A stretch of DNA of 27,886 bases from Albidovulum sp. GTDB lineage: Bacteria; Pseudomonadota; Alphaproteobacteria; Rhodobacterales; Rhodobacteraceae. The stretch lies in assembly GCA_030837825.1 (NCBI GenBank), contig JAUQYB010000003.1:1-27886 (forward strand), read 5' to 3'. A model generated the notes under the pieces. That model did no database searches, had not been told where the DNA came from, and was given only the letters and a program-made list of their open reading frames with translations. Shown here one piece after another: positions 16,828-24,484 of the stretch. Position 1 is the stretch's first letter, and each line of letters begins with the position of its first letter. The position numbers were made by a program, and so were the translations under genes.

Positions 16828-17014
16828 TCCTTCCTGAAATTGCCGAGCTATGGCCCTGATTGCTCCCGCGTGGTTCCGGGGGCAGCGGGCGCGCATCGCC
16901 GCAGACGGGTGTGCTTCCGGTGTCCGGGCTGGCGAAGAAGCCGGGTCGATTGATCCGGGTCATGGCGGACCTGCGACAGTTTGCCATGAAGCGGGAAATC
17001 CGCGTCGATACATC

Positions 17015-17043
17015 TTGATTTCCGGCTTTACATTCATGATCAT
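17015..17043 (+). promoter_or_regulatory. Likely promoter of the DUF2892-RND operon
   Basis: TTGATT (17015-17020), 17 nt, GATCAT (17038-17043; 4 of 6 to TATAAT). The -10 lies inside the palindrome at 17032-17047, so a protein bound there would block RNA polymerase. The 242-nt gap after the tRNA holds nothing else I can support. Confidence 0.5.
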
Positions 17044-17047
17044 GAAT
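17032..17047. promoter_or_regulatory. Perfect 16-bp palindromic operator, ATTC-N8-GAAT (SqrR/BigR-like)
   Basis: ATTCATGATCATGAAT is a perfect palindrome 22 nt before the DUF2892 start codon, overlapping the predicted -10 box. It fits ATTC-N8-GAAT, the site I recall for the ArsR-family persulfide sensors SqrR (Rhodobacter capsulatus) and BigR (Xylella, Agrobacterium). BigR operons also contain YgaP-like small membrane proteins. The repressor itself is not in this window. The palindrome is seen; the identity of the binder is inferred. Confidence 0.6.
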
Positions 17048-17069
17048 ATGAAAGCAACCGGAGGCTGTC

Positions 17070-17270
17070 ATGTCCCTTGATCGCGCTATCCTCGCCTTTG
17101 CCGGCGCAATGGTCCTTCTGTCGGTCGCGCTGACCGTCTGGGTTTCGCCCCATTTCGTCTGGTTCACCGTCTTCATCGGCCTTAACCTTCTGCAATCGGC
17201 CTTCACCGGCGTCTGCCCGGCGGCTGCAATCTTCCGCAAGTTCGGCGTGAAACCCGGCTGCGCATTCTGA
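17070..17270 (+). CDS. DUF2892 (YgaP-like) small inner-membrane protein
   Basis: 66 residues with two hydrophobic helices at about 7-24 and 28-47 and the family pattern GLNLLQSAFTGVCPAAAIFRKFGVKPGC. The cysteines at 49 and 64 are the ones usually seen in this domain. In other proteins the same domain is fused to a rhodanese (YgaP) and linked to sulfur metabolism; here it stands alone. The ATG at 17070 has CGGAGG about 6 nt upstream. First gene of a three-gene operon with the adaptor (13 nt downstream) and the RND permease. Confidence 0.88.
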   Translation: MSLDRAILAFAGAMVLLSVALTVWVSPHFVWFTVFIGLNLLQSAFTGVCPAAAIFRKFGVKPGCAF

Positions 17271-17283
17271 AAGGCCGCCGCCG

Positions 17284-18246
17284 ATGCGCGCGCTTCTGCT
17301 TCTGGTGAGCCTTCTTGCCGCCGCACCCGTCGGCGCGGAGACGCTGAGACTCGAACCCGTGACCGTGACCGAGTGGAAGTCGGTCTACGGCACGGTGGAG
17401 GCGCGCGAGACAGTGCCTGCGCGCGCCCGCATCGGCGGGATCGTGCAGTCGCTTTCGGTCACCGAGGGCGATAGTGTGACCGCCGGGCAGGAAATCGCGG
17501 TCATCCATGACGACAAGATCGCCTTCCAGATCGCAGCACTTGATGCCCAGATCGAGGCGTTGAAGGCACAGCTCTCCACCGCCCAGGCCGATCTCGACCG
17601 CGGCCAGACCCTGGTCGGGCGGGGCGTGATCACCGCCCAGCGGCTTGACCAGCTCCGCACCGGCGTCGATGTCATCACCGGCCAGATCGCAACCGCCGGT
17701 GCGCAACGGTCCATCGCCGAACAGCAGGCCGCCGAGGGCCGCGTCCTTGCCCCCGGCGACGGGCTGGTGCTGACCGTGCCGGTCACGCTTGGCGCCGTGG
17801 TGATGCCGGGAGAGCCGGTGGCGACGATCGGCGGCGGCGGCGTCTTCCTGCGGCTCTCGGTGCCCGAACGGCACGCCTTCTCGCTGAAGGAAGGCGCGGA
17901 GATTCGCATCACCGCACGCGGTGCCGCCTCCGCCGGCCGCATCGCCAAGCTCTATCCGCAGATCGCCAATGGCCGCGTCGTCGCCGATGTCGAGGTCGAG
18001 GGGCTCGAGACCGAATTCGTCAACGCCCGCGTGCTGGTGGAACTGCCGGTGGGCGAACGCGCGGCACTTCTGGTGCCCGGCGCCGCGGTGGCGACGCGCG
18101 CGGGGCTCGACTTCGTGCAGGTGGCCGAGGCGGACGGAGAGGTGGAGCGGGCCGTGGTGCTGGGCGAATCCGTGGAACGCGACGGCACCCGGATGGTCGA
18201 GGTGCTGAGCGGCCTCGCCGCAGGCGACGCGGTGGTCCTGCCGTGA
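17284..18246 (+). CDS. Efflux RND transporter periplasmic adaptor subunit (HlyD/AcrA family)
   Basis: 320 residues. Signal peptide at 1-18 (MRALLLLVSLLAAAPVGA, cut before ET), no lipobox cysteine, so probably periplasmic. The lipoyl half-motif is ARIGGIVQSLSVTEGDSVTAGQEIAVIHDD at about 49-78. An alpha-helical hairpin follows at about 80-150 (QIAALDAQIEALKAQLSTAQADL), then the second lipoyl half and a beta-barrel. It bridges the RND pump to an outer-membrane channel; no TolC-type gene is present here. Its stop overlaps the GTG start of the pump gene by 4 nt (GTGA), so the two are translated together. Confidence 0.93.
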   Translation: MRALLLLVSLLAAAPVGAETLRLEPVTVTEWKSVYGTVEARETVPARARIGGIVQSLSVTEGDSVTAGQEIAVIHDDKIAFQIAALDAQIEALKAQLSTAQADLDRGQTLVGRGVITAQRLDQLRTGVDVITGQIATAGAQRSIAEQQAAEGRVLAPGDGLVLTVPVTLGAVVMPGEPVATIGGGGVFLRLSVPERHAFSLKEGAEIRITARGAASAGRIAKLYPQIANGRVVADVEVEGLETEFVNARVLVELPVGERAALLVPGAAVATRAGLDFVQVAEADGEVERAVVLGESVERDGTRMVEVLSGLAAGDAVVLP

Positions 18247-21200
18247 GCGAGACGAAACCCCACAGCCTCGGCATCGCCGGGGGCCTGACGCGCGCCTTCA
18301 TCACCTCGCCGCTGACGCCACTCTTCCTGATGGCGGCCTTCGTCTTCGGCGTCGTGGCACTCCTGGCGCTGCCGCGCGAGGAGGAGCCGCAGATCTCGGT
18401 CCCGATGGTCGACATCCATGTCCAGGCCAGCGGCCTGAAGGCAGAAGATGCGGCCAAGCTGGTGACCGAGCCGCTGGAAACCATCGTCAAGGGCATCGAC
18501 GGTGTGGAACACGTCTATTCGCAGACATCTGACGACCGGGTGATGGTGACGGCGCGCTTCCTCGTCGGCACGCCTTCGGACAATGCGATCCTGCGCGTCC
18601 ACGACAAGCTGCGCGCCAACATGGACCGCATCCCCGTGGGCATACCGGAGCCGCAGATCGTCGGCCGCGGCATCGACGACGTGGCGATCCTGTCCTTGAC
18701 GCTGGCGGCCCGGCCCGGCGCGGCGGACCGGGTCACCGCCAACGACCTGACCCGCATCGCCCGCGAGCTAAGGACCGAGATTGCCAAGATCCCCGATGTG
18801 GGCCTTTCCTACATCGTCGGCGAGACCAGCGAGCGGCTGAGGATCGCGCCCGATCCGGAGCGGCTCGCGCTCTATGGCATGACGCTCCAGCAGCTTGCCG
18901 GCAAGGTCACCGGCGCCAATACCGCCTTCCCTACCGGCTTCGTGCGCGACGAAGGCCGCCAGGTGATGCTGGTCGCCGGTGAAACGCTGCGCTCTCCGGA
19001 CGAGATCGGCAACCTCCTCCTGACCACCCGCGACGGGCGGCCGGTCTATGTCCGCGACGTGGCCGAGGTGAGCTTCGCCGCCGACGGCGAGGAGCACCTG
19101 GTTGCCACAGTCACCCGCGACGGGAAGGGCGGGGTCGTCCGGGTTCCTGCGGTGACGCTCGCCGTGGCCAAGCGCGCCGGATCGAACGCGGTGACCGTGG
19201 CCGAGGAAATTCTCCACCGGGTCCATATGCTGGAAGGCCGGCTGATCCCCGCCGGGATCGGCGTGGAGGTGACGCGCGACTACGGCGAAAGCGCCAACGA
19301 GAAGGCCAACGAACTCCTCTATCACCTCGCGCTCGCCACGGTGTCGATCATCGCGCTGGTCTGGCTGGCGATCGGCCGGCGCGAGGCCTTCGTCGTCGCC
19401 GTGGTGATCCCGGTGACGATCCTGCTGACGCTCTTCGCCTCCAACGTCATGGGCTACACGCTGAACCGCGTCTCGCTCTTCGCGCTGATCTTCTCGATCG
19501 GCATCCTCGTCGACGACGCCATCGTGGTGATCGAGAACATCGCCCGGCACTGGGGCATGGGTGACGGGCGCGACCGCAAGACCGCCGCCATCGACGCAGT
19601 GGCCGAGGTCGGCAACCCGACCATCGTCGCCACGCTGACGGTCGTCGCGGCGCTTCTGCCGATGCTCTTCGTCTCCGGCCTGATGGGGCCCTACATGTCG
19701 CCGATCCCGGCCAACGCCTCGGCGGCGATGATCTTTTCGTTCTTCGTCGCGGTCATGGTCACGCCCTGGCTGATGCTGAAGGTCGCGGGCCGCGCCGACA
19801 TGGCCGCGCATGGCCACGGCGACGCACACGGACATCCCGGCGGGGCTCTGGGCCGCGCCTATGCCGCCGTGGCCCGGCCGATCCTGGCCTCGAAGGCGCG
19901 GAGCTGGCTCTTCATCGCCGTGGTCGTGGTCCTGACCTTCGGCTCGCTCGGCCTCTTCTACACCCAGCACGTCACGGTGAAGCTCCTGCCCTTCGACAAC
20001 AAGTCGGAACTCTCCGTGACCATCGACCTGCCGGAAGGCTCGCCCGTCGAGGCGACCGACGCGGTGGCGCAGGCGGTGGCGGGTGCGGTGCTCGACCTGC
20101 CGGAGGTGCGATCGGTCCAGACCCATGCCGGCACCGCAGCGCCCTTCAACTTCAACGGCCTCGTCCGCCACTCCTACCTGCGCGCCTCGCCGGAGATGGG
20201 CGAGGTGGCGATCAACCTGCTGCCCAAGGGCGAGCGCGACCGGACAAGCCACCAGATCGCGCTGGAGATCCGCCAGAAGATCCTCGCCCTGCCGGTGCCC
20301 GCCGGCACGGTGCTGAAGACGGTGGAGCCGCCGCCGGGCCCGCCGGTGATGGCGACGCTCCTGGCCGAAATCTACGGGCCGGACCCGGCGACGCGCCGCG
20401 CCGTCGCGGCCAAGGTGGAGGCGGCGTTCCGCGCGGTGCCGTTCATCGTTGACGTCGACAATTCCTACGGCACCCCGGCGCGGCGCATCCGCACCACGGT
20501 TTCCACCGATGCGGCGGAATTCTTCCAGGTGCAGGAAGGCGACGTGCTCGACACGATCGCGATCCTCAACGGCGGCGCCACCATCGGCTATTCGCACCGC
20601 GGCGAGGGGCACCAGCCGATCCCGATCCGCATCGAGCGGCCGAAGGGCGCGCGCACCTTCGACGAACGCTTCCTGGCAACGCCCCTGCCGCAGAACGTCC
20701 TGCCCGGCGCCCGCGGTGTGGTGGAGCTTGGCGACGTGGTGCAGGTCACCGAGGAAGCCGGCTCCTTCCCGATCTTCCGCCACAACGGCCGCGCCGCCGA
20801 GATGGTCACCGCCGAGCTTGCCGGCGCCTTCGAGGCGCCGCTCTACGGCATGCTTGCCGTCTCCGACGCGATCGAGGCGCAGGACTGGACCGGCCTGCCG
20901 CAGCCCGAGGTCGTGCTGCATGGCCAGCCCGACGACGAAAGCCGGCCCTCGCTTCTCTGGGACGGCGAATGGGAGGTGACCTGGGTCACCTTCCGCGACA
21001 TGGGCGCGGCCTTCGGCGTGGCGCTTCTCGGCATCTACATCCTCGTGGTGGCGCAGTTCGGCTCGTTCAGGGTGCCGCTCGTCATCCTCACGCCGATCCC
21101 CCTCACCTTCATCGGCATCCTTATCGGCCACTGGCTGTTCGGAGCGCCCTTTTCGGCCACCTCGATGATCGGCTTCATCGCGCTCGCCGGGATCATCGTG

Positions 21201-21461
21201 CGGAACTCGATCCTTCTGGTCGATTTCATCCGCCACGCCCGGACACCCGGCCGCCCGCTGACAGAGGTGCTGATCGAGGCCGGCGCCATCCGTTTCAAGC
21301 CGATCCTCCTGACCGCGCTTGCCGCGATGATCGGCGCGGCCGTGATCCTGACCGATCCGATCTTCCAGGGCCTCGCGATCTCGCTCCTCTTCGGGCTCGC
21401 CTCTTCGACGGCGCTGACGGTGCTGGTGATTCCGGCGGTCTACCGTGTGCTGCGGACCTGA
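18243..21461 (+). CDS. Efflux RND transporter permease subunit (AcrB-like)
   Basis: 1072 residues, full length for an RND pump. TM1 lies at about 26-43, a large periplasmic domain follows to about 355, then TM2-6. The proton-relay pair is Asp424-Asp425 in ILVDDAIVVIENIARH (TM4). A cytoplasmic loop after TM6 carries a His-rich stretch, HGHGDAHGH at 523-531. A second periplasmic domain and TM8-12 follow, with AGIIVRNSILLVDFIRHAR near the C-terminal bundle. The pump is proton driven and works with the adjacent adaptor. The start is the GTG at 18243 coupled to the adaptor stop. Substrate unknown; the operator and DUF2892 neighbour suggest a link with reactive sulfur species. Confidence 0.94.
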   Translation: MSETKPHSLGIAGGLTRAFITSPLTPLFLMAAFVFGVVALLALPREEEPQISVPMVDIHVQASGLKAEDAAKLVTEPLETIVKGIDGVEHVYSQTSDDRVMVTARFLVGTPSDNAILRVHDKLRANMDRIPVGIPEPQIVGRGIDDVAILSLTLAARPGAADRVTANDLTRIARELRTEIAKIPDVGLSYIVGETSERLRIAPDPERLALYGMTLQQLAGKVTGANTAFPTGFVRDEGRQVMLVAGETLRSPDEIGNLLLTTRDGRPVYVRDVAEVSFAADGEEHLVATVTRDGKGGVVRVPAVTLAVAKRAGSNAVTVAEEILHRVHMLEGRLIPAGIGVEVTRDYGESANEKANELLYHLALATVSIIALVWLAIGRREAFVVAVVIPVTILLTLFASNVMGYTLNRVSLFALIFSIGILVDDAIVVIENIARHWGMGDGRDRKTAAIDAVAEVGNPTIVATLTVVAALLPMLFVSGLMGPYMSPIPANASAAMIFSFFVAVMVTPWLMLKVAGRADMAAHGHGDAHGHPGGALGRAYAAVARPILASKARSWLFIAVVVVLTFGSLGLFYTQHVTVKLLPFDNKSELSVTIDLPEGSPVEATDAVAQAVAGAVLDLPEVRSVQTHAGTAAPFNFNGLVRHSYLRASPEMGEVAINLLPKGERDRTSHQIALEIRQKILALPVPAGTVLKTVEPPPGPPVMATLLAEIYGPDPATRRAVAAKVEAAFRAVPFIVDVDNSYGTPARRIRTTVSTDAAEFFQVQEGDVLDTIAILNGGATIGYSHRGEGHQPIPIRIERPKGARTFDERFLATPLPQNVLPGARGVVELGDVVQVTEEAGSFPIFRHNGRAAEMVTAELAGAFEAPLYGMLAVSDAIEAQDWTGLPQPEVVLHGQPDDESRPSLLWDGEWEVTWVTFRDMGAAFGVALLGIYILVVAQFGSFRVPLVILTPIPLTFIGILIGHWLFGAPFSATSMIGFIALAGIIVRNSILLVDFIRHARTPGRPLTEVLIEAGAIRFKPILLTALAAMIGAAVILTDPIFQGLAISLLFGLASSTALTVLVIPAVYRVLRT

Positions 21462-21534
21462 TCGCTGTCCCGGTTTCGCCGCATTCCCGCGGTGCCGTGA
21501 CGCCGCGGCCCCGGGATAGTGCCGGACCCTTCAC

Positions 21535-21552
21535 CAATCCACGCGTGGATTG
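21535..21552. repeat. Perfect 18-bp palindrome downstream of the RND gene
   Basis: CAATCCACGCGTGGATTG, two 9-bp arms with no loop, followed by another GGATTG at 21554-21559. It lies in the 235-nt gap between the RND gene and the 52-codon ORF. With no loop and no T-run it looks more like a protein-binding site than a terminator. No factor can be named. Confidence 0.6.
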
Positions 21553-21557
21553 CGGAT

Positions 21558-21570
21558 TGTGCATCGCACA
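21558..21570. repeat. Short inverted repeat
   Basis: TGTGC-ATC-GCACA, 5-bp arms, directly after the 18-bp palindrome. It could be part of the same regulatory region. Confidence 0.4.
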
Positions 21571-21650
21571 GGTGCGGCGCGAGGGTGAAACCGCCGCGAG
21601 AACTCCCCCGAAAATCCCCGTCCGCGCCACCTTTCGGACACCGGCGTTGG

Positions 21651-21663
21651 GTTAAGTATTAAC
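21651..21663. repeat. AT-rich inverted repeat before the 52-codon ORF
   Basis: GTTAA-GTA-TTAAC, an AT-rich island in GC-rich DNA 33 nt before the start codon of the small ORF. TTAA half-sites recall CtrA boxes, but the spacing is 3 rather than 7, so this is not a standard CtrA site. It may overlap a promoter. Confidence 0.4.
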
Positions 21664-21696
21664 AGGGGGCGGGATCGAAAGAGAGAGGACAGTCAG

Positions 21697-21855
21697 ATGA
21701 AATTCGCAGCCGCCATCATCGCCAGGTTCTCCCGGAGCAAGACACAAGAACCGGATGCCTTCGAAAAGCGCCTCCTCTCGATGGGCACCCAGCCCGCGCG
21801 CCGCAGCCGCCGCGCCTGTCCTTCGCTCTTCATCCGCGCGCCGCGTGTGGCCTGA
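21697..21855 (+). CDS. Hypothetical 52-residue basic protein
   Basis: ATG at 21697 with AGAGGA 7 nt upstream and a TGA at 21853-21855. The protein starts MKFAAAIIARFSRSKTQEPD, has a short hydrophobic N-terminus (3-8), and ends in an Arg-rich tail (PARRSRRACPSLFIRAPRVA). No family recognised. Support is the good ribosome site, the AT-rich upstream region with an inverted repeat, and its place between genes rather than on the shadow of one. It ends 16 nt from the convergent mipZ end. Confidence 0.5.
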   Translation: MKFAAAIIARFSRSKTQEPDAFEKRLLSMGTQPARRSRRACPSLFIRAPRVA

Positions 21856-21871
21856 ACCGGCCTGACCGGAC

Positions 21872-22681
21872 TCAGAAGTTCACCTCGACGCCCGGCAGGT
21901 GCAGCTCGCGCATCAGGTCGCGCACCTCCTGACGGGCCGCCACGTTCGAGATGTTGAGCCGCTCGACCCCGACATCCTTCAGGTCGAGAAGCGTGAGCCC
22001 CCGCGGAAAAAGCTCGCGGAAAATCACCCGCTCGGAAAACCCCGGTGCCACGCGGAAGCCGATCCGCTTCGCCAGTTGTTCCAGCGCGCCGCCCACCTTG
22101 CGCTTGTTGTGCATCTGCTGCGCGCCGAGCCGGTTCCTCAGCACGATCCAGTCGATCGGCTTCAGCCCCGCCCGCGCCCTGAGCTGCCGCGCGTTCCAGA
22201 CCATTTCCGAATAGATCGACGGGCCGATCACCCGGCTGGTGTCCGGATCCACCCGCGCCAGCAGGTCGAAGTCGATGAAACTGTCGTTCAGGGGCGTGAT
22301 CAGCGTGTCGGCCAGCGAATGCGCCACCTGGCTCAACCGGGTGTGCGAGCCGGGGCAGTCGATGATGATGAACTCCGCATCCTTCTCCAGCCCGGCGATC
22401 GCCGCCGACAGCCGCCGGTCATGGATGTTCTCGCCGGCCGCGAGGCTCGCCTGATCCACCTCCGGCAGGTCGCGGTAGTCCGGCATCGGCAGGTCGAGCC
22501 CCTCCTTCCGCGCGAAGGCGCGGCGGTTCTCGATATAGCGGCCGAAGCTCCGCTGCCGCAGGTCGAGGTCCAGCGCCCCGACCCGGTGGCCCATCCGGGC
22601 GAGCGCGGTCGCCACATGCATGCAGGTCGTCGACTTGCCCGACCCGCCCTTCTCGTTACCCACGACGATGATATGCGCCAC
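21872..22681 (-). CDS. mipZ: Division plane positioning ATPase MipZ
   Basis: 269-residue ParA/MinD-superfamily ATPase. In alphaproteobacteria MipZ forms gradients from ParB-bound poles and inhibits FtsZ, placing the division site. The deviant Walker A KGGSGKST is at 11-18, DLDLRQRSFGRYIENR at 38-53, Walker B FIIIDCPG at 104-111 and NDSFIDFDLLARVDP at 132-146. Segments such as VLRNRL, ELFPRGLTLLDL and AARQEVRDLM match Caulobacter MipZ as I remember it, which separates it from chromosome-partition ParA. Start GTG at 22681 with GGGGACAGGA just upstream. Transcribed alone, behind a hairpin that ends the rplS-rpmE transcript. Confidence 0.93.
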   Translation of the reverse strand: MAHIIVVGNEKGGSGKSTTCMHVATALARMGHRVGALDLDLRQRSFGRYIENRRAFARKEGLDLPMPDYRDLPEVDQASLAAGENIHDRRLSAAIAGLEKDAEFIIIDCPGSHTRLSQVAHSLADTLITPLNDSFIDFDLLARVDPDTSRVIGPSIYSEMVWNARQLRARAGLKPIDWIVLRNRLGAQQMHNKRKVGGALEQLAKRIGFRVAPGFSERVIFRELFPRGLTLLDLKDVGVERLNISNVAARQEVRDLMRELHLPGVEVNF

Positions 22682-22717
22682 GTCCTGTCCCCGTTCGACG
22701 TTCCGCTGCCCGGACTC

Positions 22718-22743
22718 AAAAGGCGCGCTGTCCCCAGCGCGCC
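22718..22743 (-). terminator. Rho-independent terminator of rplS-rpmE
   Basis: Read on the minus strand, GGCGCGCTG and CAGCGCGCC form a perfect 9-bp stem with a 4-nt GGGA loop, followed by TTTT (22721-22718). It lies about 44 nt after the rpmE stop. It also falls right at the predicted start of the mipZ transcript. Confidence 0.75.
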
Positions 22744-22746
22744 CCT

Positions 22747-22774
22747 ACTATATGTTGTGCGCCCTGCAATGCAA
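22747..22774 (-). promoter_or_regulatory. Likely mipZ promoter
   Basis: On the minus strand TATAGT (22747-22752) is a strong -10 in an AT-rich patch; a TTGCAT -35 (22769-22774) is 16 nt upstream. It sits between the rpmE stop and the terminator hairpin, so the mipZ mRNA would begin within that hairpin. Confidence 0.45.
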
Positions 22775-22786
22775 AGCGCAACGGGA

Positions 22787-23008
22787 TCAGAATCCGAGAC
22801 CGGCGTATTTGTTCTTGAACTTCGACACGCGGCCGCCGGTGTCCATCAGCTTGGCCGAGCCGCCGGTCCAGGCCGGATGCGCCAGCGGGTCGATGTCGAG
22901 CGCCAGCGTCTCGCCCTCCTTGCCCCAGGTGGAGCGGGTGCGGTAGGTCGATCCGTCGGTCATCTTGACCTCGATCACGTGGTAGTCGGGATGGATGCCC
23001 TTTTTCAT
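22787..23008 (-). CDS. rpmE: 50S ribosomal protein L31
   Basis: 73 residues starting [20 protein letters not shown], diagnostic for L31. No cysteine is present, so this is the zinc-free form of the protein, which should make it independent of zinc supply. The ATG at 23008 is preceded by GGAGCGGGACC. It follows rplS by 11 nt and is the last gene of that transcript. Confidence 0.97.
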   Translation of the reverse strand: MKKGIHPDYHVIEVKMTDGSTYRTRSTWGKEGETLALDIDPLAHPAWTGGSAKLMDTGGRVSKFKNKYAGLGF

Positions 23009-23019
23009 GGTCCCGCTCC

Positions 23020-23394
23020 TTACTCGGCTTTTTCTTTGTAGTTGGTGACTTCGGCGATCCGGGCGGATTTGCCGCGACGGTCGCGCAGGTAATAGAGCTT
23101 CGCGCGGCGCACCCGGCCGCGGCGCACGACCTCGATCTGCTCGATGTTGGTCGAATAGAGCGGGAAGACGCGCTCGACGCCCTCGCCGAAGGAAATCTTG
23201 CGGACGGTGAACGAGGCAGCCAGCGTGTTGCCGCCCTTGCGGGAGATGCAGACGCCTTCGTAGTTCTGCACGCGGCTCCGCGTGCCTTCCGTCACCTTGT
23301 AGCCGACACGGACCGTGTCGCCCGCCTTGAAGTCCGGGATGGACTTGCCGAGCGCGGCGATCTGCTCGGCCTCCAGCTCTGCGATCAGGTTCAT
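23020..23394 (-). CDS. rplS: 50S ribosomal protein L19
   Basis: 124 residues, matching the family: [21 protein letters not shown] at the N-terminus, then [26 protein letters not shown] and the basic [24 protein letters not shown]19 sits at the interface of the ribosomal subunits. The start is the ATG at 23394 with AAGGA 7 nt upstream; the frame is open further upstream but has no ribosome site there. It forms a transcript with rpmE, apparently from its own promoter after trmD. Confidence 0.97.
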   Translation of the reverse strand: MNLIAELEAEQIAALGKSIPDFKAGDTVRVGYKVTEGTRSRVQNYEGVCISRKGGNTLAASFTVRKISFGEGVERVFPLYSTNIEQIEVVRRGRVRRAKLYYLRDRRGKSARIAEVTNYKEKAE

Positions 23395-23612
23395 CGCGTG
23401 ATCCTTTCCAAATGCTCGCGGTGGCCCCGCGATGGTGTGCGCGCCTTGAGAGCTCCGCGTCTTCATCGGGTCCGCGCCGCTGGGTATCGGGGCGCCCGCC
23501 GGAGGTCAGGTCGTCGTTCCTGTCTGCTGCCGCCCTGGCCGCCCCGCGCCGAAGAAGGCGAAGTGCATGGGCCAATGGCAAGCGTGCCCGGACGACTCGT
23601 CAGAGCCCCGGA
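23395..23612 (-). other. Long untranslated leader of rplS
   Basis: If the promoter at 23620-23648 is used, the rplS mRNA has a leader of about 215 nt. It is GC-rich. The segment nearest the promoter can form a hairpin with GCCCG/CGGGC arms around an imperfect inner repeat. No known ribosomal-protein leader motif is recognised and no gene is seen. Confidence 0.35.
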
Positions 23613-23619
23613 CGGGCGG

Positions 23620-23648
23620 GGTATAGGGGGAAGGGGGGCGGCGATCAA
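23620..23648 (-). promoter_or_regulatory. Likely rplS-rpmE promoter
   Basis: On the minus strand TTGATC (23643-23648) and TATACC (23620-23625) are spaced by exactly 17 nt, in the gap after the trmD stop. This would give rplS-rpmE a transcription start independent of the rpsP-trmD operon. Confidence 0.55.
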
Positions 23649-23671
23649 GGGATTTCATGCCGCGGATCGCG

Positions 23672-24484
23672 TCACTCCCCGCGCGCCGTCGGTCGATACG
23701 CTTTCCACAGATCCGGCCGCCACTTCCGCGTCAGCCGTTCCGCCTCCGCCCGCCGCCATTTCTCCACCTCGGCATGGTTGCCCGAGGTCAGCACGGGCGG
23801 GATCTCCCGCCCCTCCCAGACCGCCGGCCGTGTGTACTGCGGATGCTCAAGGAGCCCGCGGGAATGGCTTTCCTCCTCGGTGGAACTGGCGTTGCCGAGG
23901 ACGCCGGGCAGAAGCCGCACCGTGGCGTCGATCATCGCCTGCGCGGCGATCTCGCCGCCGGTCAGGACGAAGTCGCCAAGGCTCACCTCCTCGACCGCGT
24001 GGTGGTCGAGCACGCGCTGGTCGACGCCCTCGAACCGGCCGCAGAGAAGCGTCACGCCCTCCACCCCGGCCCAGCGGCGGGCCGTTGCCTGATCGAAGGG
24101 CCTGCCCCGGGGCGAGAGATAGACGACCGGCCAGCGGATGCGGTCGGGCGGTGTGCCGATGGCGGCCTCGTCGAGCGCCTTGGCGACCACGTCGGCCCGC
24201 AGCACCATGCCCGCGCCGCCCCCCGCCGGCGTGTCGTCGACGTTGCGGTGGCGGCCGATCCCGAAGGGACGCAGGTCGATGGTCTGGAGCGACCAGAGCC
24301 CCTCGGCCAGCGCCTTGCCGGTGAGCGAGAGTCCGAGCGTGCCGGGAAACGCCTCGGGAAAGAGCGTGATGATCCGGGCGCACCACGCCCCCTTCACCCG
24401 CTCCGCGTCGGCCATCAGGTCGCGCGGGCGGAGCGAGGCGGAGATGGAGAGCCGCCCGTGCGACTTCGGCGCGCCCGCGCTCAT
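23672..24484 (-). CDS. trmD: tRNA (guanine-N1-)-methyltransferase TrmD
   Basis: 270 residues. It methylates G37 of tRNAs that read CNN codons, using S-adenosylmethionine, and so prevents +1 frameshifts. Trefoil-knot SPOUT motifs: [18 protein letters not shown] at 121-138, [10 protein letters not shown] at 148-157, GDFVLTGGE at 170-178 and [17 protein letters not shown] at 204-220. About 35 residues precede the usual start of the fold ([13 protein letters not shown]); such an extension is common in Rhodobacterales TrmD. The start ATG at 24484 overlaps the rimM stop by 4 nt. Confidence 0.96.
   Translation of the reverse strand: MSAGAPKSHGRLSISASLRPRDLMADAERVKGAWCARIITLFPEAFPGTLGLSLTGKALAEGLWSLQTIDLRPFGIGRHRNVDDTPAGGGAGMVLRADVVAKALDEAAIGTPPDRIRWPVVYLSPRGRPFDQATARRWAGVEGVTLLCGRFEGVDQRVLDHHAVEEVSLGDFVLTGGEIAAQAMIDATVRLLPGVLGNASSTEEESHSRGLLEHPQYTRPAVWEGREIPPVLTSGNHAEVEKWRRAEAERLTRKWRPDLWKAYRPTARGE

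Noticed and set aside
16850..17080. Plus-strand 76-codon frame after the tRNA
   Set aside because: It runs through the promoter and operator of the DUF2892 operon, has no ribosome site and no similarity that I recognise.
16454..17326. Minus-strand frame across the tRNA containing the string PKRFELLTPRFVVWCS
   Set aside because: This is the well-known spurious protein read from the antisense strand of tRNA-Arg genes.
18768..21236. Long antisense frame opposite the RND permease (over 800 codons)
   Set aside because: Low-complexity Asp/Arg/His/Gly composition and no domain; the RND pump is unambiguous.
21651..21663. GTTAA-GTA-TTAAC as a CtrA binding site
   Set aside because: CtrA sites need TTAA-N7-TTAA; the spacing here is 3. 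Kept only as an inverted repeat.
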